Assembly: GCA_937910305.1 (NCBI GenBank)
Contig: CALEPS010000109.1
Span: forward strand, 1 to 7,457
Direction: 5' to 3'
Source of the DNA: an uncultured Bacteroidales bacterium
GTDB taxonomy: Bacteria; Bacteroidota; Bacteroidia; Bacteroidales; Paludibacteraceae
DNA: 7,457 bases
The position numbers were made by a program, and so were the translations under genes. Positions 1-6,383 of this stretch are shown here, one piece after another (position 1 is the first letter of the stretch; every line of letters starts with the position of its first letter). The notes under the pieces were generated by a model, which worked only from the letters and a program-made list of their open reading frames with translations, did not search any database and had not been told where the DNA came from.

Positions 1-531
1 AGCTTGCGGCCATCCGCCCCGGCATGTCAAAAATGCTAACTGGTTCAGGTCGTTTTCGCAATGTAGTACCTCTATCTGCTCGCCGTTAAACAAGGACTCC
101 AAACTGATTCGTCCGTCGCTCTCCCCTGACTCCCATAGGGACATAGGCCTCATACGTAGCCTTCCTATACGTCCGGTTCCGCTATGGCGCGTCTTCTCTT
201 CAGGGGGCACTGCGGAACCTGTAAGGATAAACTGCGCGAAATTTGCACGCTGGTCCACCGCTGTACGAATGCTATCCCATAAAGCGGGAAGGGTTTGCCA
301 TTCATCAATCAGACGCGGTGTCGCTCCGTCAAGCAAGGTAGAAGCACTAAGGGCTATCATTTGCTCGCTCTGATTAAAGACATCCGAATCACCAAGGTCT
401 AACACACTCTTGGCGATCTGTTTGGCGGTAGTGGTTTTTCCACACCATTTGGGGCCTTCGATAAGGATGGCTCCCTTGCCCTGTAATTTGTGCTCTAACA
501 AGGCATCTGCGATACGTTGTTTATAAGCCAT
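1..531 (-). CDS. AAA ATPase, DUF4143-type family, N-terminal part (cut by window edge)
   Basis: My translation from the ATG at 531 runs open for 177 codons to the window edge, so the C-terminal part is missing. It opens with MAYKQRIADALLEHK, a Walker A loop GPKWCGKTT (residues 26-34), a Walker B-like strand RLIDEWQ (73-79), a sensor-1-like strand FILTGSA (101-107) and a GRIGRLRMRPMSLWES segment (120-135). This order is the signature of the predicted ATPases that carry a C-terminal DUF4143 domain, which are abundant and often multicopy in Bacteroidales. Their biological role is not well defined. The protein has no signal peptide and should be cytosolic. The start is supported by a good promoter at 558-589, leaving a leader of roughly 20 nt. 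A 23-bp repeat array lies just upstream of that promoter. Family call is confident; function is unknown. Confidence 0.9.
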   Translation of the reverse strand, partial: MAYKQRIADALLEHKLQGKGAILIEGPKWCGKTTTAKQIAKSVLDLGDSDVFNQSEQMIALSASTLLDGATPRLIDEWQTLPALWDSIRTAVDQRANFAQFILTGSAVPPEEKTRHSGTGRIGRLRMRPMSLWESGESDGRISLESLFNGEQIEVLHCENDLNQLAFLTCRGGWPQA

Positions 532-557
532 AACAATCAACTTATTAAAAAACGCTG

Positions 558-589
558 CAAAGGTACTAAAAATAAATGAATTATGCAAA
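558..589 (-). promoter_or_regulatory. Bacteroidetes-type promoter of the ATPase gene
   Basis: Read on the minus strand: -33 element TTTG (589-586), a 20-nt spacer, and -7 box TACCTTTG (565-558). This matches the TTTG/TAnnTTTG consensus of Bacteroidetes sigma-ABfr promoters with ideal spacing. The ATG lies 26 nt beyond the -7 box. Confidence 0.8.
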
Positions 590-603
590 TAATTTTTGCA
601 CTT

Positions 604-695
604 TTCCGAAGATTATAGATGTTTCGTCCCGAAAGTTGAGGATATTTTATTCCGAAGATTGCGGTTTGTTTGTTCCGAAATCTGTTGTTTCCTCT
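604..695. repeat. Degenerate tandem repeat, four units of exactly 23 bp
   Basis: The core CCGAA begins at 606, 629, 652 and 675, each 23 bp from the last. Units start at 604, 627, 650 and 673. Units 1 and 3 share TTCCGAAGATT; unit 2 has TCCCGAAAGTT and unit 4 TTCCGAAATCT. The second half of each unit is T-rich and looser. A weak dyad (TTCCG ... CGG) is visible in unit 3. The array begins 15 bp upstream of the ATPase -33 element, so it could be a set of regulator-binding sites. No protein partner can be named from the sequence. The rest of the 532-915 gap (about 696-850) shows no gene or clear structure. Confidence 0.6.
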
Positions 696-854
696 TGTTT
701 GTATTGCCGATTATTTAGATTCCGGGCGTATAGAGCAACTTGCATTCCCTATTACAGCCAAAAACATAAATCAACGAAGCCGTCAATCAGCCATTCTCAA
801 GCCACTATTAGACATAGCATAAGAAAGTTCTGCTGTTAAGAATTCTATACAACG

Positions 855-880
855 AAAACAAGTGACCTTTCAGCCACTTG
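855..880 (-). terminator. Rho-independent terminator of the M4 protease gene
   Basis: On the minus strand the stem CAAGTGGCT / GGTCACTTG closes on a GAAA tetraloop (nine pairs including two G-U pairs at the top) and is followed by TTTTC. It lies 36 bp past the protease stop codon, in the right orientation. Confidence 0.75.
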
Positions 881-915
881 CTCTCGTATAAGGTTGCAAT
901 ACCCTTACTATACCT

Positions 916-3915
916 TTACTTAACCTCTTGACCCGTAACGGTATAAGTCTTATCACCACGGAGAATGAAGATTTGACCGTCACGGAGAATCTTTATAGCG
1001 GAAGGTTTATTACTGTAAATGCCGTCTATTCCTGTAGTACTCTGTTTCCTTATGGCAAAGTTCTTAATCTCCCATTGAGGAGCATAACTTGACGTACTGG
1101 TATAGCGGAAAGCAATGTTTACATACTGCCCTTTGTACTCAGACAAGTCTATATCTCCCGATTCGTACCAATTCCAATTGGAGCCGGTGGGATATGTTGG
1201 GATAATAAGTCTATTCCATTGAGCCGCCTCCGGATCTGATTCATCGTAGTCCGTTGAAATCCACAAAGACATCTGTGATGTGCTCTGGAAGAACTTTGCT
1301 GCATGACTGAAAGAAAGAACACATGTTTCATTCTCAGGCAGTTCTACACAAGGAGATATAAGCCATGATTCTGATTCATATTTAGTAGAACCTTTGATAC
1401 ATTTAGCAACCATTCCATATTGTGAATCCCAATTCCATATGGACGTAAAACCGTCAGGTAATGTCAAGTTATCAACGCTAAAGTCGCCTTGTGAGGAAGC
1501 AAATGTCTCTGTGTATGGCACGGACTTGCAATCACGCGCAGGTGGCGGTGGAGTGGAACCATCATCATAAGGCAAGAAGAAGAGGTTGGTTATTTGGTTT
1601 GTATTGGCATAGAACGCAAAGTAGTTGTTGTTCGTAGTAGCATTGAGTGACAAATAACGCTCATTAGTACCATCATTAAAATGCGCCTGCACTTGGTTAT
1701 CTGCTACTTCAAATGTCAAAGATTTAGCCGTAGCACCAAGGTTTGCCGAGTTGCCGGAAGTCCATGTAACGTACTGCGTGCCGTTCTTTAATTTCCAATT
1801 TGTACCATCTGCTTCAAGTGTCCACACATATTTATCTTCCAAATCCGTAAGTGCAATAGCGTCCATGTTCTCTGTTCCTGTTGAGACAGCTTGGAAGCGT
1901 TTTGTGCTTGCAGTTCCAAGATCAGAGGTCATATAATACCAATTTTTGTCTCCGGTTTTATTACGGCCTGCAACAATGACATATTTGCCGGGCTTGAGTT
2001 GGAAATCTTCAGTTGGTTCTACATACTTATCCCCGACACCAACAGCATACCAAGCGTTTACAACAGACTGGTGTTCTTTTGAGCCCTTCCCATATTGTGC
2101 AATCACTTCTTTTATAAAACTTGCTCGTGCATCTGCAAATGTCGATGTATATGTTAGACGGTTCATCCAAGTATTATAAACAATGCTTGTAGCTTTATTA
2201 ATGCCAATCCCATTAACACTATATGATTGTTGATTGTCATTCGTGCCACTTCCTCCATTACAAAGCAAATAAAACCAATAATTCAAGATGCTACTATTTG
2301 TATGCACACCACCATTATCACAAGTATCGCATTCCGTTTGGGAAGGATCCTTCCATGTACCTTTCCCGTATGTTGTAGGTTGAGCGGGACTACCAGATTT
2401 TGGTGCTTTCAGAGAACGAAGATAAGGTCCTGTGAGCGTAATTTTCTCGCCAATAGTCCAGTCGTATTGCCCCAAAGTATACCCTTCTACTAAAACTCCA
2501 AATATATCCGAAAATCCTTCATTCAGTGCACCTGATTCTCCTTTGTACTCTAAACCATTGCTTATATTGTGAACTGTTACAATATGCGAAAACTCATGTG
2601 CCATAACATCTAGAGCGACAACAGGAGACAATGTAATTCCATCCCCCATACCATATAACATACAATATGGCACTTCGGTTCGAGCAGAGGCATTGTTAGG
2701 TAAATGACCTGGTCGGAATGGATTTATGAACTGGTACACAACAGCACCATTGCCGTCGTAACTATTTCTATTTAGGACATTCTTGAAATAAGCTAACGTT
2801 TTTTCCATTCCCCAATGTGCGTCTCTTATGGGATGACCCGTTACATTAATAGTCACCTTATAATTTGAGGTAGTTAAGGTGCCCGTGCCTTTATTAGTTG
2901 AACTTATCGTAAATCCACCTGCTTCGTCATCGCTAATAACATCCTCATCATATAATTGAATAGTATATTGCCTTCCATCAAGCAAAATCATTGGATTAAA
3001 AGTAGCATGGAGATATTTCCAATTATCCATTACGCCAGATTGATAAACAACAGAACCAGAATTATCAGTTATTTTAATATACAAATCAGGATAATATGTT
3101 TCTGGATTAGTACCTTCCTCTATGCCTTCCCACCAACTATTATTAAGAATTTCATAGTCTATGGAAGCTATATAACTATTCAAACTATCGGCTTCTTTCT
3201 CATAATACGTATTGCATAGTTGAATAAGTGTATTATATGTAGAAGCAGATGCATTAACAAGACTTTGACCAGTTGCATCAATTGTTTCTATCCGAGGATT
3301 TTGCACAGAGTAATATCTCCATTGACCACTTTCATTAACAGTCAAAGACCGACGCCCATAGTATAATGTGTTAGTCGTAAATGAGGTTTGTGTTTCATGA
3401 ACAAATGGAACGATTTTTAATGTGTCACTATTCTCGGTATCAATATACACATATGCTTCCAAATCTTCCGATAAAATTTTATAAGCATACCTAATTTCAG
3501 TATTGTTATTTATTGGAATAATAACTATGTCGCCAACATCATCTCGCTTACTTCTCTTCATAACTTTATTCTTAATAAGAGAAGGGGATAACTCTACATC
3601 TTTTTCTAATACGACGCCATTCAAATCATTAATTTTTCCGGCATATGAATGTACCAAGATTTGCCCTCCTTCTACTTTTACACCATTAACATATTGATCA
3701 TAACAGAAGTGTTTTCCCCCGTTACTGTCAGTTGTTACCTTTGATTGAACAAAATTCGTATTAGAAGGCAAGTCAAACCAAACTGAAAATAAAGAAACGA
3801 CTTGTTCTTCAGAAACGATGTCATTAACATTCATCGCAAAATGCCTTAATTGTGAAGCACACACACAATAAGTATTTACAATAATAGCTGCAAAAAAAAC
3901 AAATATCTTTTTCAT
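916..3915 (-). CDS. Secreted M4 (thermolysin-family) zinc metalloprotease, multidomain
   Basis: A 999-residue protein. Residues 1-20 form a signal peptide (MKKIFVFFAAI..., cleavage near VCA-SQ). About 25-175 is an FTP/PepSY-type propeptide. The M4 catalytic region follows, with zinc site HEFSH (440-444), third ligand E466 in GALNEGFSD and catalytic histidine H538 in DNGGVHTNS, so it should be active. Roughly 225-350 is an insertion with a C2-like stretch (PDLYIKITDNSG, then YDEDVISDDE at 322-331). Residues 635-785 are a beta-rich domain I cannot name, followed by a proline linker (PPPP, 789-792), an adhesin-like/choice-of-anchor domain (796-958) and a tail IKILRDGQIFILRG...GQEVK resembling Bacteroidales type IX sorting tails. 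I infer export to the surface or medium. I chose the start at 3915 because it places the signal peptide first; ATGs at 3942 and 3966 are also in frame, 3966 overlapping the upstream gene. It is 13 nt downstream of the phospholipase D-like gene, and no convincing promoter lies between them. Confidence 0.93.
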   Translation of the reverse strand: MKKIFVFFAAIIVNTYCVCASQLRHFAMNVNDIVSEEQVVSLFSVWFDLPSNTNFVQSKVTTDSNGGKHFCYDQYVNGVKVEGGQILVHSYAGKINDLNGVVLEKDVELSPSLIKNKVMKRSKRDDVGDIVIIPINNNTEIRYAYKILSEDLEAYVYIDTENSDTLKIVPFVHETQTSFTTNTLYYGRRSLTVNESGQWRYYSVQNPRIETIDATGQSLVNASASTYNTLIQLCNTYYEKEADSLNSYIASIDYEILNNSWWEGIEEGTNPETYYPDLYIKITDNSGSVVYQSGVMDNWKYLHATFNPMILLDGRQYTIQLYDEDVISDDEAGGFTISSTNKGTGTLTTSNYKVTINVTGHPIRDAHWGMEKTLAYFKNVLNRNSYDGNGAVVYQFINPFRPGHLPNNASARTEVPYCMLYGMGDGITLSPVVALDVMAHEFSHIVTVHNISNGLEYKGESGALNEGFSDIFGVLVEGYTLGQYDWTIGEKITLTGPYLRSLKAPKSGSPAQPTTYGKGTWKDPSQTECDTCDNGGVHTNSSILNYWFYLLCNGGSGTNDNQQSYSVNGIGINKATSIVYNTWMNRLTYTSTFADARASFIKEVIAQYGKGSKEHQSVVNAWYAVGVGDKYVEPTEDFQLKPGKYVIVAGRNKTGDKNWYYMTSDLGTASTKRFQAVSTGTENMDAIALTDLEDKYVWTLEADGTNWKLKNGTQYVTWTSGNSANLGATAKSLTFEVADNQVQAHFNDGTNERYLSLNATTNNNYFAFYANTNQITNLFFLPYDDGSTPPPPARDCKSVPYTETFASSQGDFSVDNLTLPDGFTSIWNWDSQYGMVAKCIKGSTKYESESWLISPCVELPENETCVLSFSHAAKFFQSTSQMSLWISTDYDESDPEAAQWNRLIIPTYPTGSNWNWYESGDIDLSEYKGQYVNIAFRYTSTSSYAPQWEIKNFAIRKQSTTGIDGIYSNKPSAIKILRDGQIFILRGDKTYTVTGQEVK

Positions 3916-3928
3916 TGTATTAAAGATT

Positions 3929-4438
3929 TTAGAGTTTCGCATCTGGAACAATTGGATTGAAGGCATCTAATCCTGCTTTCTCGCATATTTCATTAAGATG
4001 CTTCATAACAAACCGCTTTAATTCTATGTCATGTTCATCCGTCCACGACAATTCAATTCCTAATTCGATATTCTTCTCCACACTAAAGTTATACATATTA
4101 AGAGAAGTGATGAGACATTTGTTCTCGTTCAAATATAATTTACTATGTAGTTTCTCTAATCCATCACTTTTAACTACAAATTGCCCTTCTTCATAGAAAT
4201 GCCTGAAATATTCCCAATTTTCGTACGGAATAGGCAGGGTTCTTTCACTATCATTTTTTTGCTTGGGGCGACAAAAGATTACTACTTGAACTCCATTCTT
4301 TAAGGCTCCAAGTAGTGAAAGTATAACATTCTTTGGGCAATCCCAAAATGGAGATACCAAGATGATGTACTTCTTTGCTTCCAAGATAATAGAGTCAATA
4401 GAAGTAATAGAACCGGTCGCATCTAAAATTTTAGCCAT
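3929..4438 (-). CDS. Single-HKD phospholipase D-like protein
   Basis: A 169-residue protein starting MAKILDATGSI. Early strands KYIILVSPFW (23-32) and VQVVIFCRP (50-58) are typical of the PLD fold. The active-site motif is HSKLYLNE (98-105) followed by SLN (112-114) and NIELG (123-127), matching HxK...(S)xN...N-x-E of the PLD-like superfamily. The acidic residue of HxK(x)4D is Glu105 rather than Asp. There is one HKD motif only, so by analogy with Nuc and BfiI it would work as a dimer. Members of this group include nucleases as well as lipases, and the substrate cannot be read from sequence. No signal peptide is present, so it is cytosolic. The gene is AT-rich compared with bcp and the YdeI-like gene to its right. 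Its stop lies 13 nt before the protease start, suggesting one transcript. The leader contains the palindromic element at 4487-4585. Confidence 0.8.
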   Translation of the reverse strand: MAKILDATGSITSIDSIILEAKKYIILVSPFWDCPKNVILSLLGALKNGVQVVIFCRPKQKNDSERTLPIPYENWEYFRHFYEEGQFVVKSDGLEKLHSKLYLNENKCLITSLNMYNFSVEKNIELGIELSWTDEHDIELKRFVMKHLNEICEKAGLDAFNPIVPDAKL

Positions 4439-4470
4439 ATTTTATAGTATTAGTTATTTTTCAATTAAAA

Positions 4471-4531
4471 GCGTGGATTCCTTGTCGAATGTCCGGCTAC
4501 CACACCTTTTATACCTACAAGTCCTCCACGC
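4471..4531. repeat. Inverted repeat that competes with the larger palindrome
   Basis: GCGTGGA (4471-4477) pairs with TCCACGC (4525-4531), and CTTGT (4481-4485) pairs with ACAAG (4517-4521), separated by a symmetric 3x3 internal loop. That gives 12 pairs. The right arm lies inside the apical part of the 4487-4585 palindrome, so the two folds are mutually exclusive. Confidence 0.6.
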
Positions 4532-4585
4532 CGAAAGGCGCTGACTTATTCTTGGTATAAATGTTTGTTGTGGTAGTTGACATTC
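4487..4585. repeat. 99-bp imperfect palindrome in the leader of the phospholipase D-like gene
   Basis: Five nested stems occur in order. GAATGTC (4487-4493) pairs with GACATTC (4579-4585). CTACCACA (4497-4504) pairs with TGTGGTAG (4569-4576). TTTATACC (4508-4515) pairs with GGTATAAA (4554-4561). AAGTC (4519-4523) pairs with GACTT (4543-4547). CGCC (4529-4532) pairs with GGCG (4537-4540) around a GAAA tetraloop. In all, 32 pairs are separated by small internal loops. It sits in the 311-bp gap (4439-4749), which has no convincing gene or consensus promoter. It may be a structured RNA leader, a small hairpin mobile element or a recombination site; I do not recognise a known class. There is no run of T long enough to make it an ordinary terminator. 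Confidence 0.7.
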
Positions 4586-4749
4586 CAGAATAAATAGCGA
4601 ATATGCTTTATGTATGTTGTTTGTCTGTTGTTCTATGCCATAGGCAGATTTTTGTTTATATTTTGATTATTGTTGATTTTCTATTTATTGCTTTTTCTGC
4701 TCCTTTATTTCCGAAGAAGCGAGGGATTGTTATACTATGTGCTAATACT

Positions 4750-6240
4750 TTATTTTGTTATTATCTCCCAATGACCGCCTTTATCCGGTCCGACACGGCG
4801 GATGATGCCTTGTTCCTGCAAATTCTTGAGGTGAACTTGCACATTACGAGGCGCTATTCCGACTTCCTTTGCTATCGAATCAGCTGTCGCATTCGGATTT
4901 TTCCATATATATCGTACGATTTTTGCCCGCATCGTAGATAAGTTTGCTACGATGTTTTCTACGATGTTTTCTACGATGGCGTTCTCCCTACTTTCATGTC
5001 CTGTTTCATGTCCCGTTTGATCTGTTACTGGAATATCGCCTTCTTTCACAGTACTTTCCGGCGTAATGATTTCTTCTTCAAAGAGAGTTGTCTGAAGAAT
5101 AAAATAATTAGGATTAAAGTTCAGTAAAGGTGTACCGGTTTGCTCCAACTCCGTACATATACGATCAATACCTTCTCCAAACTCCTTCACAAACTTATAT
5201 GCCTTCAGAAACAAGGCAATCTTCGGATTTCGGGAGAAATGGGTGTGGCGGATATTCTCCGGTCGTACCAAACCCGGCAGACGTCCCGGCGTCTCAAAGA
5301 CAATACGGTTGTCGAACATCTTGATCTGGATCTCTGTGCCGGCTATACTATAATCCCGATGACAAACAGAATTGACGACCAACTCTTGTATCGCAAATTT
5401 AGAATAGTTGCGCTTGGTCACAAATTGTCCGTGTTCTCCCAAGAACGAATACTCACGCACTTGCGTCTCCAGATAATCTATCGTACGCCGCACTTGATCC
5501 AAGATGGTTCCTTCAAATGTCACATCTTTTATGACATTCATCTCACGGCCGAACTTTTCCTCTGTACCATTATAGCGAATAAACCGGGTACGGGCACGCT
5601 GGAAAAAGCGTTGCGGATATTTGCCGAAGAGTAAGATGCACGCCTTGCTGATACGTTCTTTGCCGTCCTTTGTAGTAAGAAAATTGTTGTTCTCACGCAG
5701 ATACTCCATTGGAGACTTGCCATATCCGATAATTCGCACGAAATCAGCAACGGCTTCCATATTGACATCCTCAATAGTGGCATCCGCTAAAGGCTCATCC
5801 TCAAAATTGCGTTCGCCTTTGTCAGACATCAGTTGCAACCGTTCTTCAAAATTCAGTTTCTTGCTCTTATCTCCGACACGCATATAACACTCATCGTTCT
5901 GCGTCGCATGCAGACGACTGCTAGCAGGCACTTGAATAAGCAGAATCCGGTTGGCTCGCCCGTGTTCGTCCGTACAAGGCAAATAGGAAAAAGAGACAGG
6001 GACAGAAGGCACACAGAGATCCATCGGCACACACAACAAGTCATTGAGGTGCTTTGCCTCTTGGTCAATACCCTCAATGCGCCGATTCGTATCAGAGACA
6101 CCAACTGCCAGTATTCCGCCATCCGCATTAGCCATCGCCACAATGGGAACAGCCAGAGCTTTTGCGCTGACCTGAATACTCTTGCAATCGAAAGTTTGTC
6201 CTTCGGGCAGTTGTTGTATGTCTTCAAGAGTTAATATCAC
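4750..6240 (-). CDS. AlbA-2/Schlafen-type putative regulator with GHKL ATPase-like and winged-helix domains
   Basis: A 496-residue protein if translation starts at GTG 6240. Order of domains: AlbA_2 (Schlafen AlbA-2, formerly AAA_4), about residues 5-140, with EGQTFDCKSIQ (13-23) and ANADGGILAVGV (37-48); a linking region; a GHKL-type ATPase-like domain, about 275-365, with QELVVNSVCHRDYS (285-298), FDNRIVFETPGRLPG (309-323) and FGEGIDRI (354-361); a repeat-rich linker (about 405-433); and a winged helix (435-496, ATADSIAKEVGIAPRNVQVH). Such proteins are annotated as predicted transcriptional regulators; targets are unknown. The reading frame stays open upstream to a GTG at 6387 that overlaps the bcp stop (GTGA), but the promoter at 6262-6293 lies inside that extension and the AlbA_2 domain begins just after 6240. 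TTG at 6252 is a weaker alternative. No Shine-Dalgarno sequence is visible. Confidence 0.88.
   Translation of the reverse strand: MILTLEDIQQLPEGQTFDCKSIQVSAKALAVPIVAMANADGGILAVGVSDTNRRIEGIDQEAKHLNDLLCVPMDLCVPSVPVSFSYLPCTDEHGRANRILLIQVPASSRLHATQNDECYMRVGDKSKKLNFEERLQLMSDKGERNFEDEPLADATIEDVNMEAVADFVRIIGYGKSPMEYLRENNNFLTTKDGKERISKACILLFGKYPQRFFQRARTRFIRYNGTEEKFGREMNVIKDVTFEGTILDQVRRTIDYLETQVREYSFLGEHGQFVTKRNYSKFAIQELVVNSVCHRDYSIAGTEIQIKMFDNRIVFETPGRLPGLVRPENIRHTHFSRNPKIALFLKAYKFVKEFGEGIDRICTELEQTGTPLLNFNPNYFILQTTLFEEEIITPESTVKEGDIPVTDQTGHETGHESRENAIVENIVENIVANLSTMRAKIVRYIWKNPNATADSIAKEVGIAPRNVQVHLKNLQEQGIIRRVGPDKGGHWEIITK
4947..4978 (-). repeat. In-frame 12-bp repeat (CTACGATGTTTT) in the regulator linker
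   Basis: Two full units (4947-4958, 4959-4970) and a partial third (4971-4978) encode overlapping copies of the peptide IVEN (IVENIVENIVAN). An inverted copy of the core, CATCGTAG, lies at 4930-4937 and could form an 8-bp stem with 4947-4954. Whole 12-bp units keep the frame if copies are gained or lost. Confidence 0.8.
4992..5024 (-). repeat. In-frame 12-bp repeat (TTTCATGTCCYG) in the regulator linker
   Basis: Units at 4992-5003 and 5004-5015, plus a decayed unit at 5016-5024, encode the peptide TDQTGHETGHES. It sits just upstream in the protein of the IVEN repeat, between the ATPase-like and winged-helix domains. Confidence 0.75.
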
Positions 6241-6250
6241 CTTATTTTCC

Positions 6251-6268
6251 AATTTTGCATGCAAAATT
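6251..6268. promoter_or_regulatory. Perfect 18-bp palindrome over the regulator's -7 box and start of transcription (candidate operator)
   Basis: AATTTTGCATGCAAAATT reads the same on both strands. It covers most of the -7 box (6262-6269) and the expected transcription start near 6256, where a bound protein would block transcription. The gene encodes a protein with a winged helix, so autorepression is a reasonable guess. The palindrome is seen; its function is inferred. Confidence 0.55.
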
Positions 6269-6293
6269 ACTGCTTTTTTTTGATATGTGCAAA
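6262..6293 (-). promoter_or_regulatory. Bacteroidetes-type promoter of the AlbA-2 regulator gene
   Basis: Minus strand: -33 TTTG (6293-6290), 20-nt spacer, -7 box TAATTTTG (6269-6262). The spacer carries a run of eight A (6281-6274). The expected start of transcription near 6256 leaves about 15 nt before GTG 6240. Confidence 0.8.
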
Positions 6294-6300
6294 TATATTT
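6282..6300 (-). repeat. 19-bp promoter-associated motif, copy 1
   Basis: AAATATATTTGCACATATC on the minus strand differs at one base from the motif at 6882-6900 upstream of bcp. In both places its TTTG is the -33 element. It may be a shared regulator site or simply an AT-rich promoter resemblance. Confidence 0.5.
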
Positions 6301-6383
6301 ACGGAAATCGTTTTCGTGCGGGCGTTTTTGGGGGCACTGTGTTGTACTTACATTAGCGTTGACTGTCGGTTGACCGTCGGGAT

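Noticed and set aside
604..695. CRISPR array
   Set aside because: The 23-bp period covers repeat plus variable part; the conserved part is only about 11 bp and there are no true spacers or cas genes.
576..839. Open frame of 87 codons on the plus strand
   Set aside because: It covers the 23-bp repeat array and runs against the ATPase promoter; the peptide is Cys/Arg-rich with no domain pattern, and no consensus promoter precedes it.
4254..4260. Seven-base T run in the phospholipase D-like gene as a phase-variation tract
   Set aside because: Short and in an AT-rich gene; the frame is intact and nothing else suggests switching.
4487..4585. Integron attC site or retron RNA
   Set aside because: No GTTRRRY/RYYYAAC core pair at the ends, and no integrase or reverse transcriptase in the window.
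4603..4941. Open frame of 112 codons on the plus strand with a hydrophobic start
   Set aside because: Its second half is antisense to the winged-helix domain of the regulator, and no TAnnTTTG promoter is found upstream. The hydrophobic look comes from T-rich intergenic DNA.
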